Source of the DNA: Castellaniella sp049650445
GTDB taxonomy: Bacteria > Pseudomonadota > Gammaproteobacteria > Burkholderiales > Burkholderiaceae_B
Assembly (NCBI RefSeq): GCF_049650445.1
Contig: NZ_JBASAD010000024.1
Span: forward strand, 1-64,000
Length of the DNA stretch: 64,000 bases
Direction of reading: 5' to 3'
Shown: positions 1 through 8,092 of the stretch, one piece after another
Layout of the letters: every line of letters begins with the position of its first letter
Numbering within the stretch: position 1 is the first letter of the stretch
The notes under the pieces: model-generated
What the model was told of the DNA's origin: nothing
The model's database searches: none
Seen by the model: only the letters and a program-made list of their open reading frames with translations
Translations under genes and position numbers: made by a program

Positions 1-839
1 ACGTTGTGGGCTTCGATGACCGGGGTGGCCTGGATGCCGGCGGCATTGAACAGGCGGTTGTAGGTGTCCGCCACACGTTGGCGGGCGGCGATCTCGTCGT
101 CCAGCACAGCCAGCTTCGGCAGCAGGATGGCGGCCTGCAGGGTGTCCAGGCGGCTGTTCACGCCGACGCGGATGTGATGGTAGCGGCGGTCCTGGCCGTG
201 CCTGGCGATCTGGCGCAGCACGACGGCCAGGGCGTCGTCGTTGGTGAAGATCGCGCCGCCGTCCCCGTAGCAGCCCAGGGGCTTGCTGGGGAAAAAGCTG
301 GTACAGGAAATCGTGGACAGGTTGCCGCTCTTGCGGCCTTTGTAGCTGCCGCCCAGGCTCTGCGCCGCGTCCTCGATGACCGTCAGGCCGTGCCTGGCGG
401 CAACGGCGTTGATGGCATCCATGTCGGCGCACTGGCCGTACAGGGACACGGGGATGATGGCGCGGGTCCGCGGGGTGATGGCGGCTTCCAGCCTGGCCGG
501 GTCCAGGGCATAGGTGCGCGGGTCGATGTCGACGTAGACGGGCTTGGCGCCCAGCAGGGCGACGGTCTCGGCCGTGGCGATATAGGTGAAGCCCGGGGTG
601 ATGACTTCGTCACCCGGCCCGATGCCCAGGGCCATCTGGGCGATCTGCAGGGCGTCGGTGCCGTTGGCGACGGTGATGCAATGTTTGGCGCCGGTATAGT
701 CGGCCAGACGCTCTTCCAGTTGGGCGACTTCCGGCCCCAGGATGAACTGGCCGTGGGCCAGCACGCGCTGGATGCCGGCATCGATTTCGGATTTCAGGCG
801 CTGGTATTGGGCCTGCAGGTCGACGAATTGCATGGTCAT
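1..839 (-). CDS. wbpE: DegT/DnrJ/EryC1/StrS sugar aminotransferase, 3' end outside window
   Basis: PLP-dependent aminotransferase that would convert a UDP-3-keto-hexosamine uronate to the 3-amino sugar during surface polysaccharide synthesis. Read on the minus strand from the ATG at 839, the protein begins MTMQFVDLQAQYQRL. It contains the family landmarks GTDALQIAQMALGIGPGDEVI, shortened here to its first half GTDALQIAQM, then EDAAQSLGGSYKGRKSG and the lysine motif SFFPSKPLGCYGDGG with the PLP lysine. About 280 residues are visible of the usual 360; the end lies beyond position 1. It follows wbpD by 19 bases, so the two are one operon transcribed leftward behind the ops element at 1461-1473. 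Homologues are WbpE (Pseudomonas) and WlbC (Bordetella). Substrate assignment is from family knowledge. Confidence 0.88.
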   Translation of the reverse strand, partial: MTMQFVDLQAQYQRLKSEIDAGIQRVLAHGQFILGPEVAQLEERLADYTGAKHCITVANGTDALQIAQMALGIGPGDEVITPGFTYIATAETVALLGAKPVYVDIDPRTYALDPARLEAAITPRTRAIIPVSLYGQCADMDAINAVAARHGLTVIEDAAQSLGGSYKGRKSGNLSTISCTSFFPSKPLGCYGDGGAIFTNDDALAVVLRQIARHGQDRRYHHIRVGVNSRLDTLQAAILLPKLAVLDDEIAARQRVADTYNRLFNAAGIQATPVIEAHN

Positions 840-858
840 GTTTCTTTTTGGATAGGGA

Positions 859-1434
859 TCAGAGCCGCTCGCACCGGCCGTCGGTCAGACGGTAGGTAGC
901 CCCGCTATGGGAACAAGTGGTCTCGCCGTGGCCGCTCAGGGGCAGGTCCAGTTGTTCGCCGTGTTCGCTCATCCAGCCGATCTGACGGGCGGGGACGCCG
1001 ACCATCAGGGCGTAGGGCTTGACGTCCTTGTTGATGACGGCACCCGCGCCGACGAAGGCGTATTCGCCGATGGTGACGCCGCAGACGACGGTGCAGTTGG
1101 CGCCCAGGGTGGCGCCTTTCTTGACCAGGGTGTCGCGGTATTCGTCCTTGCGCTCGATCAGGGATCGCGGGTTGTAGACGTTGGTGAACACCATGCTGGG
1201 GCCGCAGAAGACGCCCTCTTCCAGGGTGACGTTGTCGTAGACGGAGACGTTGTTCTGTATCTTGCAGCGGTCGCCGATGACGACTTTGTTGCCGACGAAA
1301 ACGTTCTGGCCCAGGGATACGCCCGCGCCGATGCGGGCGCCGCCGCAGACGTGGACGAAATGCCAGACGCGGGATCCTTCGCCGATCTGCGCGCCGGGAT
1401 CGACGATGGCGGTTTCGTGTTGGTAGTGGGGCAT
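859..1434 (-). CDS. wbpD: UDP-sugar N-acetyltransferase, WbpD/WlbB type
   Basis: Left-handed beta-helix acetyltransferase of 191 residues that acetylates the 3-amino group made by the neighbouring WbpE-type aminotransferase, en route to a di-N-acetylated hexosaminuronic acid for LPS or capsule. The sequence keeps the whole WbpD signature: YQHETAIVDPGAQIGEGS near the N-terminus, hexapeptide turns such as GQNVFVGNKVVIGDRCKIQN, the GPSMVFTNVYNPRS segment and the tail VGVPARQIGWMSEHGEQ. The frame stays open to 1500, but MPHYQHE at 1434 matches the family start and keeps the ops element at 1461-1473 in the untranslated leader, so I chose 1434. No strong Shine-Dalgarno sequence is visible. It is probably the first visible gene of the operon continuing leftward out of the window. 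Confidence 0.92.
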   Translation of the reverse strand: MPHYQHETAIVDPGAQIGEGSRVWHFVHVCGGARIGAGVSLGQNVFVGNKVVIGDRCKIQNNVSVYDNVTLEEGVFCGPSMVFTNVYNPRSLIERKDEYRDTLVKKGATLGANCTVVCGVTIGEYAFVGAGAVINKDVKPYALMVGVPARQIGWMSEHGEQLDLPLSGHGETTCSHSGATYRLTDGRCERL

Positions 1435-1460
1435 GGGGTTCGGGTGTGGGGGTGTTTCGG

Positions 1461-1473
1461 GCACGCTACCGCC
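1461..1473 (-). promoter_or_regulatory. ops (operon polarity suppressor) element for RfaH
   Basis: The minus strand reads GGCGGTAGCGTGC, an exact match to the canonical 13-base ops element (core GGCGGTAGNNTG) that pauses RNA polymerase and recruits RfaH through the non-template strand. It lies 27 bases upstream of the wbpD ATG, inside the leader of a polysaccharide operon, which is where ops elements belong. An RfaH-like gene is encoded at 8093-8653 in this window. The sequence match is direct; the regulatory role is inferred from the E. coli paradigm. Confidence 0.8.
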
Positions 1474-1502
1474 GTGCTGTGACACGGTCAGCAAGCGCAA
1501 GA

Positions 1503-1537
1503 GTGATGTTCATCGAGTGAACGGGATGATACATCAC
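1503..1537. promoter_or_regulatory. Near-perfect inverted repeat upstream of the wbpD leader
   Basis: GTGATGTTCATC is mirrored by GATGATACATCAC across a 10-base loop; the arms agree except for one extra base. The element sits 30 bases upstream of the ops site in the 295-base gene-free stretch 1435-1729, between the leftward wbpDE operon and the rightward toxin-antitoxin pair. It could be a repressor operator for the wbp promoter or a hairpin at the start of its leader. No T-run follows on either strand, so an intrinsic terminator is less likely. A smaller inverted repeat, GCAC-N6-GTGC at 1682-1695, lies just before the antitoxin gene and may be its operator. Nothing else is recognisable in the stretch. 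Confidence 0.45.
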
Positions 1538-1729
1538 CTGCGCAAGCACTGAAACCCGGAATTGCCTATGGGAATTATCTGAAACCGCTGTGATGTTTTT
1601 GGCCGTCCGGGGATTCCGGACTGGCGGGAACAATGAGATTTGCCCAGAATAAGGCATCCCATATCAGGCCGAACCCTCTAAGCACCGAGGAGTGCCTTAC
1701 ACTAACAAGGGTCAAAAGGAGCTATTGCC

Positions 1730-1948
1730 ATGCGCACTGCCCTCTCTCCTATCGTTTCAGAATTCGAAACCAAAGAACAAGCGGCCAGTTACGACCGTTG
1801 GTTTCATGCCAAGGTACAAGCCAGCCGCGACGACCCACGTCCCAGCATTCCCCACGATCAGGCAATGGCGCTGATGCGTGACAAGCTGACCGCCAAGCTG
1901 GAAGATCAAGACAAAACCTCCTCCCGCCCCCGCAATCGGGACGCCTGA
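1730..1948 (+). CDS. RelB/StbD-type antitoxin
   Basis: Small antitoxin of 72 residues, predicted to bind and neutralise the RelE/ParE toxin encoded next and to repress their shared promoter. The sequence (MRTALSPIVSEFETKEQA, then SYDRWFHAKVQASRDDPRP and IPHDQAMALMRDKL) follows a common pattern of chromosomal stability antitoxins with an N-terminal DNA-binding part and a C-terminal toxin-binding helix. A good Shine-Dalgarno AAGGAG at 1716-1721 fixes the start at 1730 rather than the two overlapping upstream reading frames. The toxin starts 35 bases downstream in the same direction. Family assignment is by resemblance only; the DNA-binding fold was not proven. Confidence 0.72.
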   Translation: MRTALSPIVSEFETKEQAASYDRWFHAKVQASRDDPRPSIPHDQAMALMRDKLTAKLEDQDKTSSRPRNRDA

Positions 1949-1983
1949 GTGCGCGACATCACCACAAGACACATCAGGCAACC

Positions 1984-2259
1984 ATGCTCCCCATCTCCTG
2001 GAGCGCCGCTGCACTCGATGACCTGGGTCATATCATTGATTACATTGCAGAGTTCGATGTAGACGCCGCCATCGCCATGCACGGCTTGATCGAGAGTTCG
2101 ATTCAGCCGACCTCGGAACACCCCTACCTCTACAAACAAGGCCGCGTGCCAGGTACCCGTGAAATCGTGGCGCACCCGAATTACATCATCGTGTACGAGG
2201 TTCGGGCAGCTCACATCGAGGTCATGGCCGTCCTGCATGCTCGCCAGGAATATCCCTAG
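1984..2259 (+). CDS. RelE/ParE-family toxin
   Basis: Toxin of 91 residues in the RelE/ParE fold. The N-terminus ISWSAAALDDLGHIIDYIAE is the usual amphipathic helix pair of ParE, the middle GRVPGTREIVAHPNYIIVYEV carries the conserved R-E-x-V-x-H-P-N-Y-I-I-x-Y core, and the end EVMAVLHARQEYP is the typical C-terminal strand. ParE-like toxins poison DNA gyrase, whereas RelE-like ones cleave mRNA; the HPNY(I)IVY pattern is more ParE-like, but this cannot be decided here. It forms a pair with the upstream antitoxin. The toxin ends 22 bases before the convergent end of the autotransporter gene. Confidence 0.85.
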   Translation: MLPISWSAAALDDLGHIIDYIAEFDVDAAIAMHGLIESSIQPTSEHPYLYKQGRVPGTREIVAHPNYIIVYEVRAAHIEVMAVLHARQEYP

Positions 2260-2281
2260 GCACACGCGCCAATCTTTGTTT

Positions 2282-4390
2282 TTATCTGAAATCCCCCCTC
2301 ACCCCCAGCCACACCCCGTGCTGCATCTGCCCTCCCCCATGCTGGCCTGTGTAGGCCAAGGTCACTTGGACACGTCGCGCAACAGGCGCCTGCACGCCCA
2401 GGTCCACGCGCAGGGCATGGCGCGGCAGGGGCAGGCCCTCTGCCTCAAAACGCCGTGCCGGGTCGGCCTGATACGCCTGGGGGCTGCTCAGGGCCGACCC
2501 GCCCCATAGGCGGCGCACGCCCAGGTTCAGGCTCATCAAGGCATCGCCATGCGGGGTGGCCCAAGGGCGCTGGACCTGAACGCCCAGTTGCCCGATCCAG
2601 CGCTGATCGGTCTGCGCGTCCAGCGAAACGGCGGCCAGTCCGCCGTGTTCATCCACGGCGGGGCGATGCAGGCGCAGCCAGACCATCCGAGCATAGGGCG
2701 TCAGTTGCCACGATCCCAGGGGAATCGGCGTCTCCGGCTGGATGTGCAGCCAGGCCTGGGACAGCCGTGCGACGGGACGGCTGCGCAGCGGAGATTCGGC
2801 CGGATCGGCCTGGCGGTCGAGATCGGCCCGATGCCAGGACTGCGCCGCCCCCAGGGTCAGGCGCCCGCCGTGCCGGGCCAGGCTGACACCCAGGCCCAGG
2901 TGCGCGGACCGATCCCGCAGGCGGTAGGCGCCGGCCATGGCCGATGACTGCGCGGCCATCCCCACGGTCGCCAAACGGGTTTCCTGCGTGCCCGCAAAAA
3001 CGGCCAGCGCGCTGTTCGCGCCCACCAGGCGGCTGACGCCGATCTGCAGACCTGCGGTATCCCGGTCGTCGCCCGGCAGACCGTGGGCACTGGACCGTTC
3101 GGTATTCGCAGCCCAGCTTTGCGCCCAGACCCGGCCGTCAGCGGTGTGCGCCAGGGCGGATTCCCGCAGGAAACGGCCGTCGTCCAGCAAGGCGCCGCGC
3201 CAGGCGGCGTCGGCCGTGTTCAGGCCCTGGTCGTTGAATTGCAAACCCAGGGTGACGGTGCGGGCGCCGTAGTCCAGCACGGGATCCAGATAGCGCAAGG
3301 TGCTGACGGCCCGGACGTAGCGGCCGTCGCCAGGCACAGGATCGCCGCCGCCATCCGCCCCGTATTCCAGGCCGCCATCCGCCTGGACGATCACCCAGCG
3401 GTGATCGGGCGTCCAGTCACCGGGCGATGGCTCGATCTGCAACTCGCCGCCCAGGCGCGCGGTGCCGAAGGACCAGACCCGGTCGGCCTGACCATCGGCG
3501 TCGATGCGGATGCGGGTCTGCGCGTCGGGCAGCAGCGCCAGCCGCTGGCCGATCAGCAGGGCGCCGGTCCGATCCGGCGCGCCGGGCTGCAATCGACCGG
3601 CGATGCGGGCTTCGTCCACTTGGCCGACACCGGACAGCACGGTGCCGGGCTGGGTCAGCACCGGCCCCCACCACAGATGATCGACCCGCAGCCCGCCCTG
3701 CGCCAGGATCAGCGGGTCGCGGCCAAGACTGAAGCCGGCGCCCGTCAGCCTCAGGGTTCCGGTGCCGTCCTTGATGATGGGGGCGTCGGTCTGGATATTG
3801 CCCACCAGCGTCGCCTCGCCGGACGCGACGCGCCAGACAGCGGCCCCGGCCAGGCCGGCGACGGGTGGCAGCCCCCAGTGCGCCGGCGGCGTCTGGGCAG
3901 TAACTGCAGATCGGACCTGCAGGATCTGCGCGACGCGCACCCCGGGGCGCAATTCCAGGCGAGTGCCGGCTGCCATGTCCAGGCTGTTGCCCGGCGCGCC
4001 CAGGGCGTCGTCATGCGCCAGGCCCAGGCTGCCTTCGGCCAGGACGACCTGACCGGACAAGGTGCCGGCACCAGACAGTTCCAGGTGCCCATCCCCCAGC
4101 TTCCAGAGCGAAACGGGACTCAAGGGGTCAGCGGGATGACCCAGCGTGGCCCCCTGGAGCCACAGGGTCCGGCCCGATGCGACCTGGAACCCGACGGCGC
4201 CTTCCAGTTGCAGATCCCGCTCAACGCGCCGGTCGCCGGCGACGGTGATCCATTCGTCGCGCAAAACGAAAGGCGCCGGGGATTCATCCCACGGCGCCTC
4301 GGTCGATGCCTGCGTCAAGCCCGGCGGCGGCAGGCCCAGGCAGCACAGCGCCAGCATGGCGCGGATGCGGTTGGTGGTGAAGATGGACAT
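2282..4390 (-). CDS. Autotransporter-type outer membrane protein
   Basis: Protein of 702 residues predicted to be a type V secreted surface protein. Residues 1-28 look like a signal peptide (hydrophobic stretch AMLALCCLGLPPPGLTQAS). Residues about 30-390 form a glycine- and leucine-rich passenger with beta-helix-style repeats such as GDGHLELSGAGTLSGQVVLAE, like autotransporter-associated strands. Residues about 400-702 alternate polar and hydrophobic residues as in a 12-strand barrel (AQSWHRADLDR, GSWQLTPYARMVWLRL, HALRVDLGVQAPVARRVQV). The Shine-Dalgarno AGGAGA lies just upstream of the start ATG at 4390. The passenger is short, and no protease triad or adhesin motif was recognised. The chain ends in F-R instead of the terminal aromatic residue usual for BAM substrates. 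Confidence 0.75.
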   Translation of the reverse strand: MSIFTTNRIRAMLALCCLGLPPPGLTQASTEAPWDESPAPFVLRDEWITVAGDRRVERDLQLEGAVGFQVASGRTLWLQGATLGHPADPLSPVSLWKLGDGHLELSGAGTLSGQVVLAEGSLGLAHDDALGAPGNSLDMAAGTRLELRPGVRVAQILQVRSAVTAQTPPAHWGLPPVAGLAGAAVWRVASGEATLVGNIQTDAPIIKDGTGTLRLTGAGFSLGRDPLILAQGGLRVDHLWWGPVLTQPGTVLSGVGQVDEARIAGRLQPGAPDRTGALLIGQRLALLPDAQTRIRIDADGQADRVWSFGTARLGGELQIEPSPGDWTPDHRWVIVQADGGLEYGADGGGDPVPGDGRYVRAVSTLRYLDPVLDYGARTVTLGLQFNDQGLNTADAAWRGALLDDGRFLRESALAHTADGRVWAQSWAANTERSSAHGLPGDDRDTAGLQIGVSRLVGANSALAVFAGTQETRLATVGMAAQSSAMAGAYRLRDRSAHLGLGVSLARHGGRLTLGAAQSWHRADLDRQADPAESPLRSRPVARLSQAWLHIQPETPIPLGSWQLTPYARMVWLRLHRPAVDEHGGLAAVSLDAQTDQRWIGQLGVQVQRPWATPHGDALMSLNLGVRRLWGGSALSSPQAYQADPARRFEAEGLPLPRHALRVDLGVQAPVARRVQVTLAYTGQHGGGQMQHGVWLGVRGDFR

Positions 4391-4414
4391 GAATGTCTCC
4401 TGTCAGAGTTAACA

Positions 4415-4429
4415 GTCACAAAATGTGAC
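4415..4429. promoter_or_regulatory. Small palindrome upstream of the autotransporter gene
   Basis: GTCACA-AAA-TGTGAC is a perfect 6-base inverted repeat around a 3-base centre, 25 bases upstream of the autotransporter start codon and in its probable promoter region. The half-sites are in the opposite order to a CRP site (TGTGA-N6-TCACA), so CRP binding is not indicated. A repressor or activator dimer site is possible; no family is assigned. Confidence 0.35.
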
Positions 4430-4506
4430 AGCTCTGGTTTTACAGAAGACAGGGCGGAAGCGTGGTTTGGAATGCGATGGAATTAGGATGGATCAAGCCG
4501 GGGCTT

Positions 4507-4848
4507 CTATCGCCGAGACAAGGCCGCCAGCGCGGCTTTGGGCGCCCCGTCCAATATCTTCAACAGCGATTTGGCGGCACCGGTGGGGCTGCGCTTGCCT
4601 TGCTCCCAATTCCGGATGGTTTCCAGCGAGACATCGATCCGTGCTGAAAATTCGGCTTGGCTCAATCCCAAGCGGTGCCGCACCCGTCGCACGAATCGGC
4701 CCGCATCTTGCATGGCGTCAGCCTCGTCCGCCGCCATCTGCCTGACTAGGTCGGCTTCAGTCGTTGCATCCACGAGCGCGGCATTGATACGCCCGATGGA
4801 CCGAGACGCGAGATCTTCCTGAGTAATGGTCATACGTACGGTTTTCAT
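4507..4848 (-). CDS. HigA-like XRE-family antitoxin or regulator, no toxin partner seen
   Basis: Protein of 113 residues with a C-terminal helix-turn-helix of the Xre/Cro type: GRFVRRVRHRLGLSQAEFSARIDVSLETIRNWEQGKRSPTG, of which LGLSQAEFSARIDVSLETI is the HTH. The N-terminus MKTVRMTITQEDLASRSIGR and the acidic helix DEADAMQDAG resemble antitoxins of HigBA-like pairs. The frame extends to 4887, but ATG at 4848 has GAGAGG upstream and matches the family start. No toxin-sized gene flanks it; the neighbours are the autotransporter and galE. It may be an orphan antitoxin or a stand-alone repressor. The 145 bases upstream (4849-4993) hold nothing else recognised. Confidence 0.75.
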   Translation of the reverse strand: MKTVRMTITQEDLASRSIGRINAALVDATTEADLVRQMAADEADAMQDAGRFVRRVRHRLGLSQAEFSARIDVSLETIRNWEQGKRSPTGAAKSLLKILDGAPKAALAALSRR

Positions 4849-4993
4849 AACGTCGAACCTCTCGCTGATTGGGTCATGATAGTTCATTGGCCCACTCCGA
4901 TCAAAGATCTAAGCACCTGAACACGGCACTGAATCGTTGATCTTATGAAGGTTCAACAATGAAAGCGAGACGAGCCGGGACGGTTTTATCTCA

Positions 4994-5998
4994 TCAATCC
5001 GTATCGACTCTCTGCTGATACTTCCACGTGCTGCTGCACATCTCCTCCAGCGTGCGAGTCGCCGTCCAGCCCAGGTCGCGGCGGGCCTTGGCGGGGTCGG
5101 CGTAGCAGGCGGCGACGTCGCCGGGGCGGCGCGGCTGGATGCGGCAGGGCACATCCCGCCCGGATGCCTGCTCGAAGGCGCGCACGACTTCCAGCACGCT
5201 ATGGCCTTGCCCGGTACCCAGGTTGAAGGCATGCCAGCCGGCATGATCCGCCAGGAAGCCCAGGGCGGCGGCGTGGCCTTCGGCCAGGTCCATCACGTGG
5301 ATGTAGTCTCGCACGCCAGTGCCGTCGGGCGTGGGATAGTCATCGCCAAAGACGTTCAGCTCGGTCCGCAGACCCGCAGCGACCTGGGCGACGTAGGGCA
5401 TCAGGTTGTTCGGCACGCCCCGGGGGCTTTCGCCGATCAGGCCGCTGTCGTGCGCGCCGACCGGGTTGAAGTAACGCAGGCAGGCGATGCGCCAGGACGG
5501 ATCGGAGGCGGCCAGATCACCCAGGATTTCTTCAATATGCAGTTTGCTGCGACCATAGGGGTTGATGGCGCCGGTGGGATGGTGCTCGTCCAGGGGCAGG
5601 TAGTGCGGTTCGCCATAGACGGTGGCGCTGCTGCTGAAGACCAGCGAGCGCACGTCGCCGGCACGCATGGCCTGCAACAGGGACAGCGTGCCCTGAACGT
5701 TGTTGGAGAAGTAGTCCAGCGGTTTTTCGACCGATTCGCCCACGGCCTTCAGGCCGGCGAAATGGATGACGGCATCTATCGCATGCTCGCGCAGCACGCG
5801 GTCCAGCAGGGCACCGTCGCGCACGTCGCCCCGGACGAAGACGGGCGGTGCATCCAGGATGTGCGCCAATTGGCCGATGACGGCGTCGCTGCTGTTGCTC
5901 AGGTTGTCGAGCAGGACGACGTGATGGCCCTGTTGCACCAAGACGGTGGCGGTGTGGCTGCCGATGTAGCCCGTGCCGCCGGTGAGCAGAATGTTCAT
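4994..5998 (-). CDS. galE: UDP-glucose 4-epimerase
   Basis: Interconverts UDP-glucose and UDP-galactose (possibly also the N-acetyl forms) in the cytoplasm, supplying galactose units for LPS or capsule. The 334-residue protein starts MNILLTGGTGYIGSHTATV, the NAD-binding glycine motif. It has the SSSATVYGEPHYLPLDE segment with the catalytic serine and the YGRSKLHIEE motif with the Tyr-x-x-x-Lys pair, and it ends normally for the family. The frame is open to 6055, but ATG 5998 directly precedes the Rossmann motif and is chosen. It is divergent from the O-antigen ligase-like gene across 97 bases and fits the polysaccharide context of the region. Confidence 0.94.
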   Translation of the reverse strand: MNILLTGGTGYIGSHTATVLVQQGHHVVLLDNLSNSSDAVIGQLAHILDAPPVFVRGDVRDGALLDRVLREHAIDAVIHFAGLKAVGESVEKPLDYFSNNVQGTLSLLQAMRAGDVRSLVFSSSATVYGEPHYLPLDEHHPTGAINPYGRSKLHIEEILGDLAASDPSWRIACLRYFNPVGAHDSGLIGESPRGVPNNLMPYVAQVAAGLRTELNVFGDDYPTPDGTGVRDYIHVMDLAEGHAAALGFLADHAGWHAFNLGTGQGHSVLEVVRAFEQASGRDVPCRIQPRRPGDVAACYADPAKARRDLGWTATRTLEEMCSSTWKYQQRVDTD

Positions 5999-6095
5999 GC
6001 GGACTGCTGTTCTCTGTATGGAAGGATCGTCGAATAGTACAGCCTGCGTGGTCACCCGCTACAATCCACCATCACATTTTGTCATCAATTCCGTC

Positions 6096-7400
6096 ATGCC
6101 CACCCACCCGGCCGCTCCCCCCGTCTGGCTGTCGACCTGGATGTCGGCCAGCGCCGCGCTGTTCTTCCTGCTGATGCTGTCGGCGCCGTCAGGCTATTCC
6201 GTGGGCGGAGGCGTGCTGCTGCTGGGTGGCCTGGCGGCCTGGTGGACGGGCCGGCGTGCGAACGCTACGCATCAGGCGGGCACGCCCGGCGGGCAGTCGC
6301 CCGCCCCCTGGACGGTCGAGGACAGCACGCTATGCGCGCTGCTGCTGGCGGTGTTCGCCATCAACACGTTGGCCGTTCTGTGGCACGGCGACTCGGGCAA
6401 ATACCTGGATCAGGGCGTCCGCTACCTGCTGGCCCTGCCCATCCTGATCGGGCTGCGGCGCGTCCGGCTGCGCCTGGATTGGCTGGCGGCGGGGCTGGCG
6501 CTGGGGCTGTTCGCCACGGCGGGGATCGCCGCCTGGCAAACGCGCTGGGTGGGTCTCGTGCGTGCCGAAGGCTTCGTCACCAGTGCCATCCCGTTTGGCG
6601 ACATGGCATTGACCATGGCGTTCTGGTGCCTGATGGGGGCCGCGCTGGCGGCGATCCAGCGGCGCTGGACCTGGACCGCCCTGCTGCTGGCCGGGGCGCT
6701 GGCGGGGACCTATGCCATGATCGCCTCTGCCTCGCGCGGCAGTCTGGTGGCCTTGCCGATCCTGACGGCGCTGGCCGCCATCGCGCTGTTGCGCCGCGCG
6801 CATCTGCGCCCCCTTCTGACGGGCGCCGCCATCCTGGCGGCGGCCACGACCCTCGTGCTGGCGACCCTGCCCGCCAGCCAGATCGCCGAAAACCGCTACG
6901 CCGCCGCACTGAATGAATGGCAAGCCTACAGTCAGCAGGGCGATGCCACGAACAACGTCGGTTCCCGCCTGGAGGCCTGGAAGGCCGCGCTGATCAGCAT
7001 TCCGGAACAGCCCCTGCTGGGCTGGGGCCACGCGCAATACAGGGACCATCTGCAGGAACTGATCGCAGCCGAACGCATCGCTCCCTTTGTAGGCACCCTG
7101 TCCAATACGCACAACCAGTTCATCGAGATCTGGCTGCACCAGGGCTCCCTGGGGCTGATCGCGTTCCTGGCGCTGCTGATCGCCAGCTTCTGGTATTTCT
7201 GCCGCCGCCTGCGCGCACCCGAGCCGGTGGTGCGGGTGCTGGCCTGTTGCGGCGCAGCGCTGCCATCCGCCTTTGCCGCCTTCGGCCTGACCCAGGTGAT
7301 CCTGGGCCGCAACAACGGCGTGATGTTCTTCCTGGTGTCCCTGGCGGTGCTGTGGGCCGCCATGCGGCAGGCGGAACAGGACGCGGCGGCCGGGGATTAG
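6096..7400 (+). CDS. O-antigen ligase/polymerase family membrane protein
   Basis: Integral membrane protein of 434 residues from the ATG at 6096, with about ten to twelve hydrophobic segments and a large periplasmic loop. It belongs to the Wzy_C/O-antigen ligase family: the loop contains GSRLEAWKAALISIPEQP, LLGWGHAQYRDHL and the conserved NTHNQFIEIWLHQGSLG segment, where His and Asn match WaaL-type ligases. Such proteins join undecaprenyl-linked glycans to lipid A-core (WaaL), polymerise repeat units (Wzy) or glycosylate pilins. The surroundings (galE, wbp genes) favour an LPS role, but the acceptor cannot be read from sequence. It ends 4 bases inside the convergent brnA gene. Confidence 0.82.
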   Translation: MPTHPAAPPVWLSTWMSASAALFFLLMLSAPSGYSVGGGVLLLGGLAAWWTGRRANATHQAGTPGGQSPAPWTVEDSTLCALLLAVFAINTLAVLWHGDSGKYLDQGVRYLLALPILIGLRRVRLRLDWLAAGLALGLFATAGIAAWQTRWVGLVRAEGFVTSAIPFGDMALTMAFWCLMGAALAAIQRRWTWTALLLAGALAGTYAMIASASRGSLVALPILTALAAIALLRRAHLRPLLTGAAILAAATTLVLATLPASQIAENRYAAALNEWQAYSQQGDATNNVGSRLEAWKAALISIPEQPLLGWGHAQYRDHLQELIAAERIAPFVGTLSNTHNQFIEIWLHQGSLGLIAFLALLIASFWYFCRRLRAPEPVVRVLACCGAALPSAFAAFGLTQVILGRNNGVMFFLVSLAVLWAAMRQAEQDAAAGD

Positions 7401-7675
7401 ACCTTTTCCCGACCGAGCAACCACTCCCGCAGAGCTTCATTCATCCGCGTTTGCCAGCCAGGTCCTCCGGCCTTGAAGGCCTCGATGATATCGGCGTCGT
7501 ATCGTACCGCCGTTTGAATCTTGCGCGGTGCTTTCTGGGGCCCCCGCTGGCCGCGTAATTTCTGCTGAAGCGACGCGGGCAATCCGTCCAGACGCACAGC
7601 CGTACGCATATCGGCCTCAGTCCATTCCGGGTTGTCATCATCCGCGCGCTCAGGATCGATTGATTTCTTGCTCAT
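7397..7675 (-). CDS. brnA: BrnA-type antitoxin
   Basis: Antitoxin of 92 residues. The C-terminal half has KIQTAVRYDADIIEAFKAGG followed by WQTRMNEALREWL, the ribbon-helix-helix signature of BrnA, which binds BrnT and represses the brnTA promoter. The chosen start, ATG at 7675 (MSKKSIDPERADDD), lies 26 bases inside the end of brnT, the usual toxin-first overlap of this family. A longer frame to 7735 would overlap brnT more and lacks family support. The N-terminal acidic segment is typical of the flexible toxin-binding part. It overlaps the end of the convergent ligase gene by 4 bases. Confidence 0.88.
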   Translation of the reverse strand: MSKKSIDPERADDDNPEWTEADMRTAVRLDGLPASLQQKLRGQRGPQKAPRKIQTAVRYDADIIEAFKAGGPGWQTRMNEALREWLLGREKV

Positions 7676-7928
7676 ACAAATGAATCTCCCGCCGATTGGC
7701 CTTGCGCAAGCTGATGATGCGGATCGCATGCTCACGCTCTGTGAAGACCATCACATGTACACGGCCCTCGATCTTGCCCAACACACGGATCCGCACCTCG
7801 CCGTAATCGCACCGAGTATCGACTTTGAATACGGCGGTCTGGAATTCGAACCGAGCTGCCAACATGAACGACAGGCCGCGCTCTTGCTCATTGATCCTTG
7901 ATTTATGTGGATCAAACTCGATGTCCAT
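7650..7928 (-). CDS. brnT: BrnT-type ribonuclease toxin
   Basis: Toxin of 92 residues in the RelE-like BrnT family, which cleaves RNA and stops translation. Family landmarks are visible in order: MDIEFDPHKSRINEQERGLSF, the VDTRCDYGEVRIRVLGKI strand pair, VHVMVFTEREHAIRIISLRK and the terminal ANRREIHLYEQ with the arginine and histidine residues used for catalysis. It is the first gene of the brnTA operon, with the antitoxin overlapping its 3' end. A candidate promoter lies at 7935-7963. Everything matches the usual length and order, so the pair is probably intact. Confidence 0.92.
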   Translation of the reverse strand: MDIEFDPHKSRINEQERGLSFMLAARFEFQTAVFKVDTRCDYGEVRIRVLGKIEGRVHVMVFTEREHAIRIISLRKANRREIHLYEQEINRS

Positions 7929-7934
7929 AATTTA

Positions 7935-7963
7935 ATTGTAGATGCATTCAAATCAATGGTCTA
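7935..7963 (-). promoter_or_regulatory. Candidate sigma-70 promoter of brnTA
   Basis: On the minus strand a -35-like TAGACC (7958-7963) and a -10-like TACAAT (7935-7940) are separated by 17 bases, ending 6 bases before the brnT ATG. This would give an almost leaderless transcript or a start slightly downstream. The stretch is markedly AT-rich compared with its surroundings, which supports a promoter. The rest of the gap to 8092 shows nothing recognised. Confidence 0.35.
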
Positions 7964-8092
7964 TTTTTTTGTAGCGACATTGACGGGATGGGTCGCATGG
8001 CATACGCCCATCTTATGGACACCCACGCTGGAAAGCGAGGCAGGCCGGACAGATTGGTCTCAGTCAGCCCGAAACACAAAGGCTTACTGCAG

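Noticed and set aside
4415..4429. CRP-binding site before the autotransporter
   Set aside because: The half-sites are in the reverse order with a 3-base centre instead of TGTGA-N6-TCACA.
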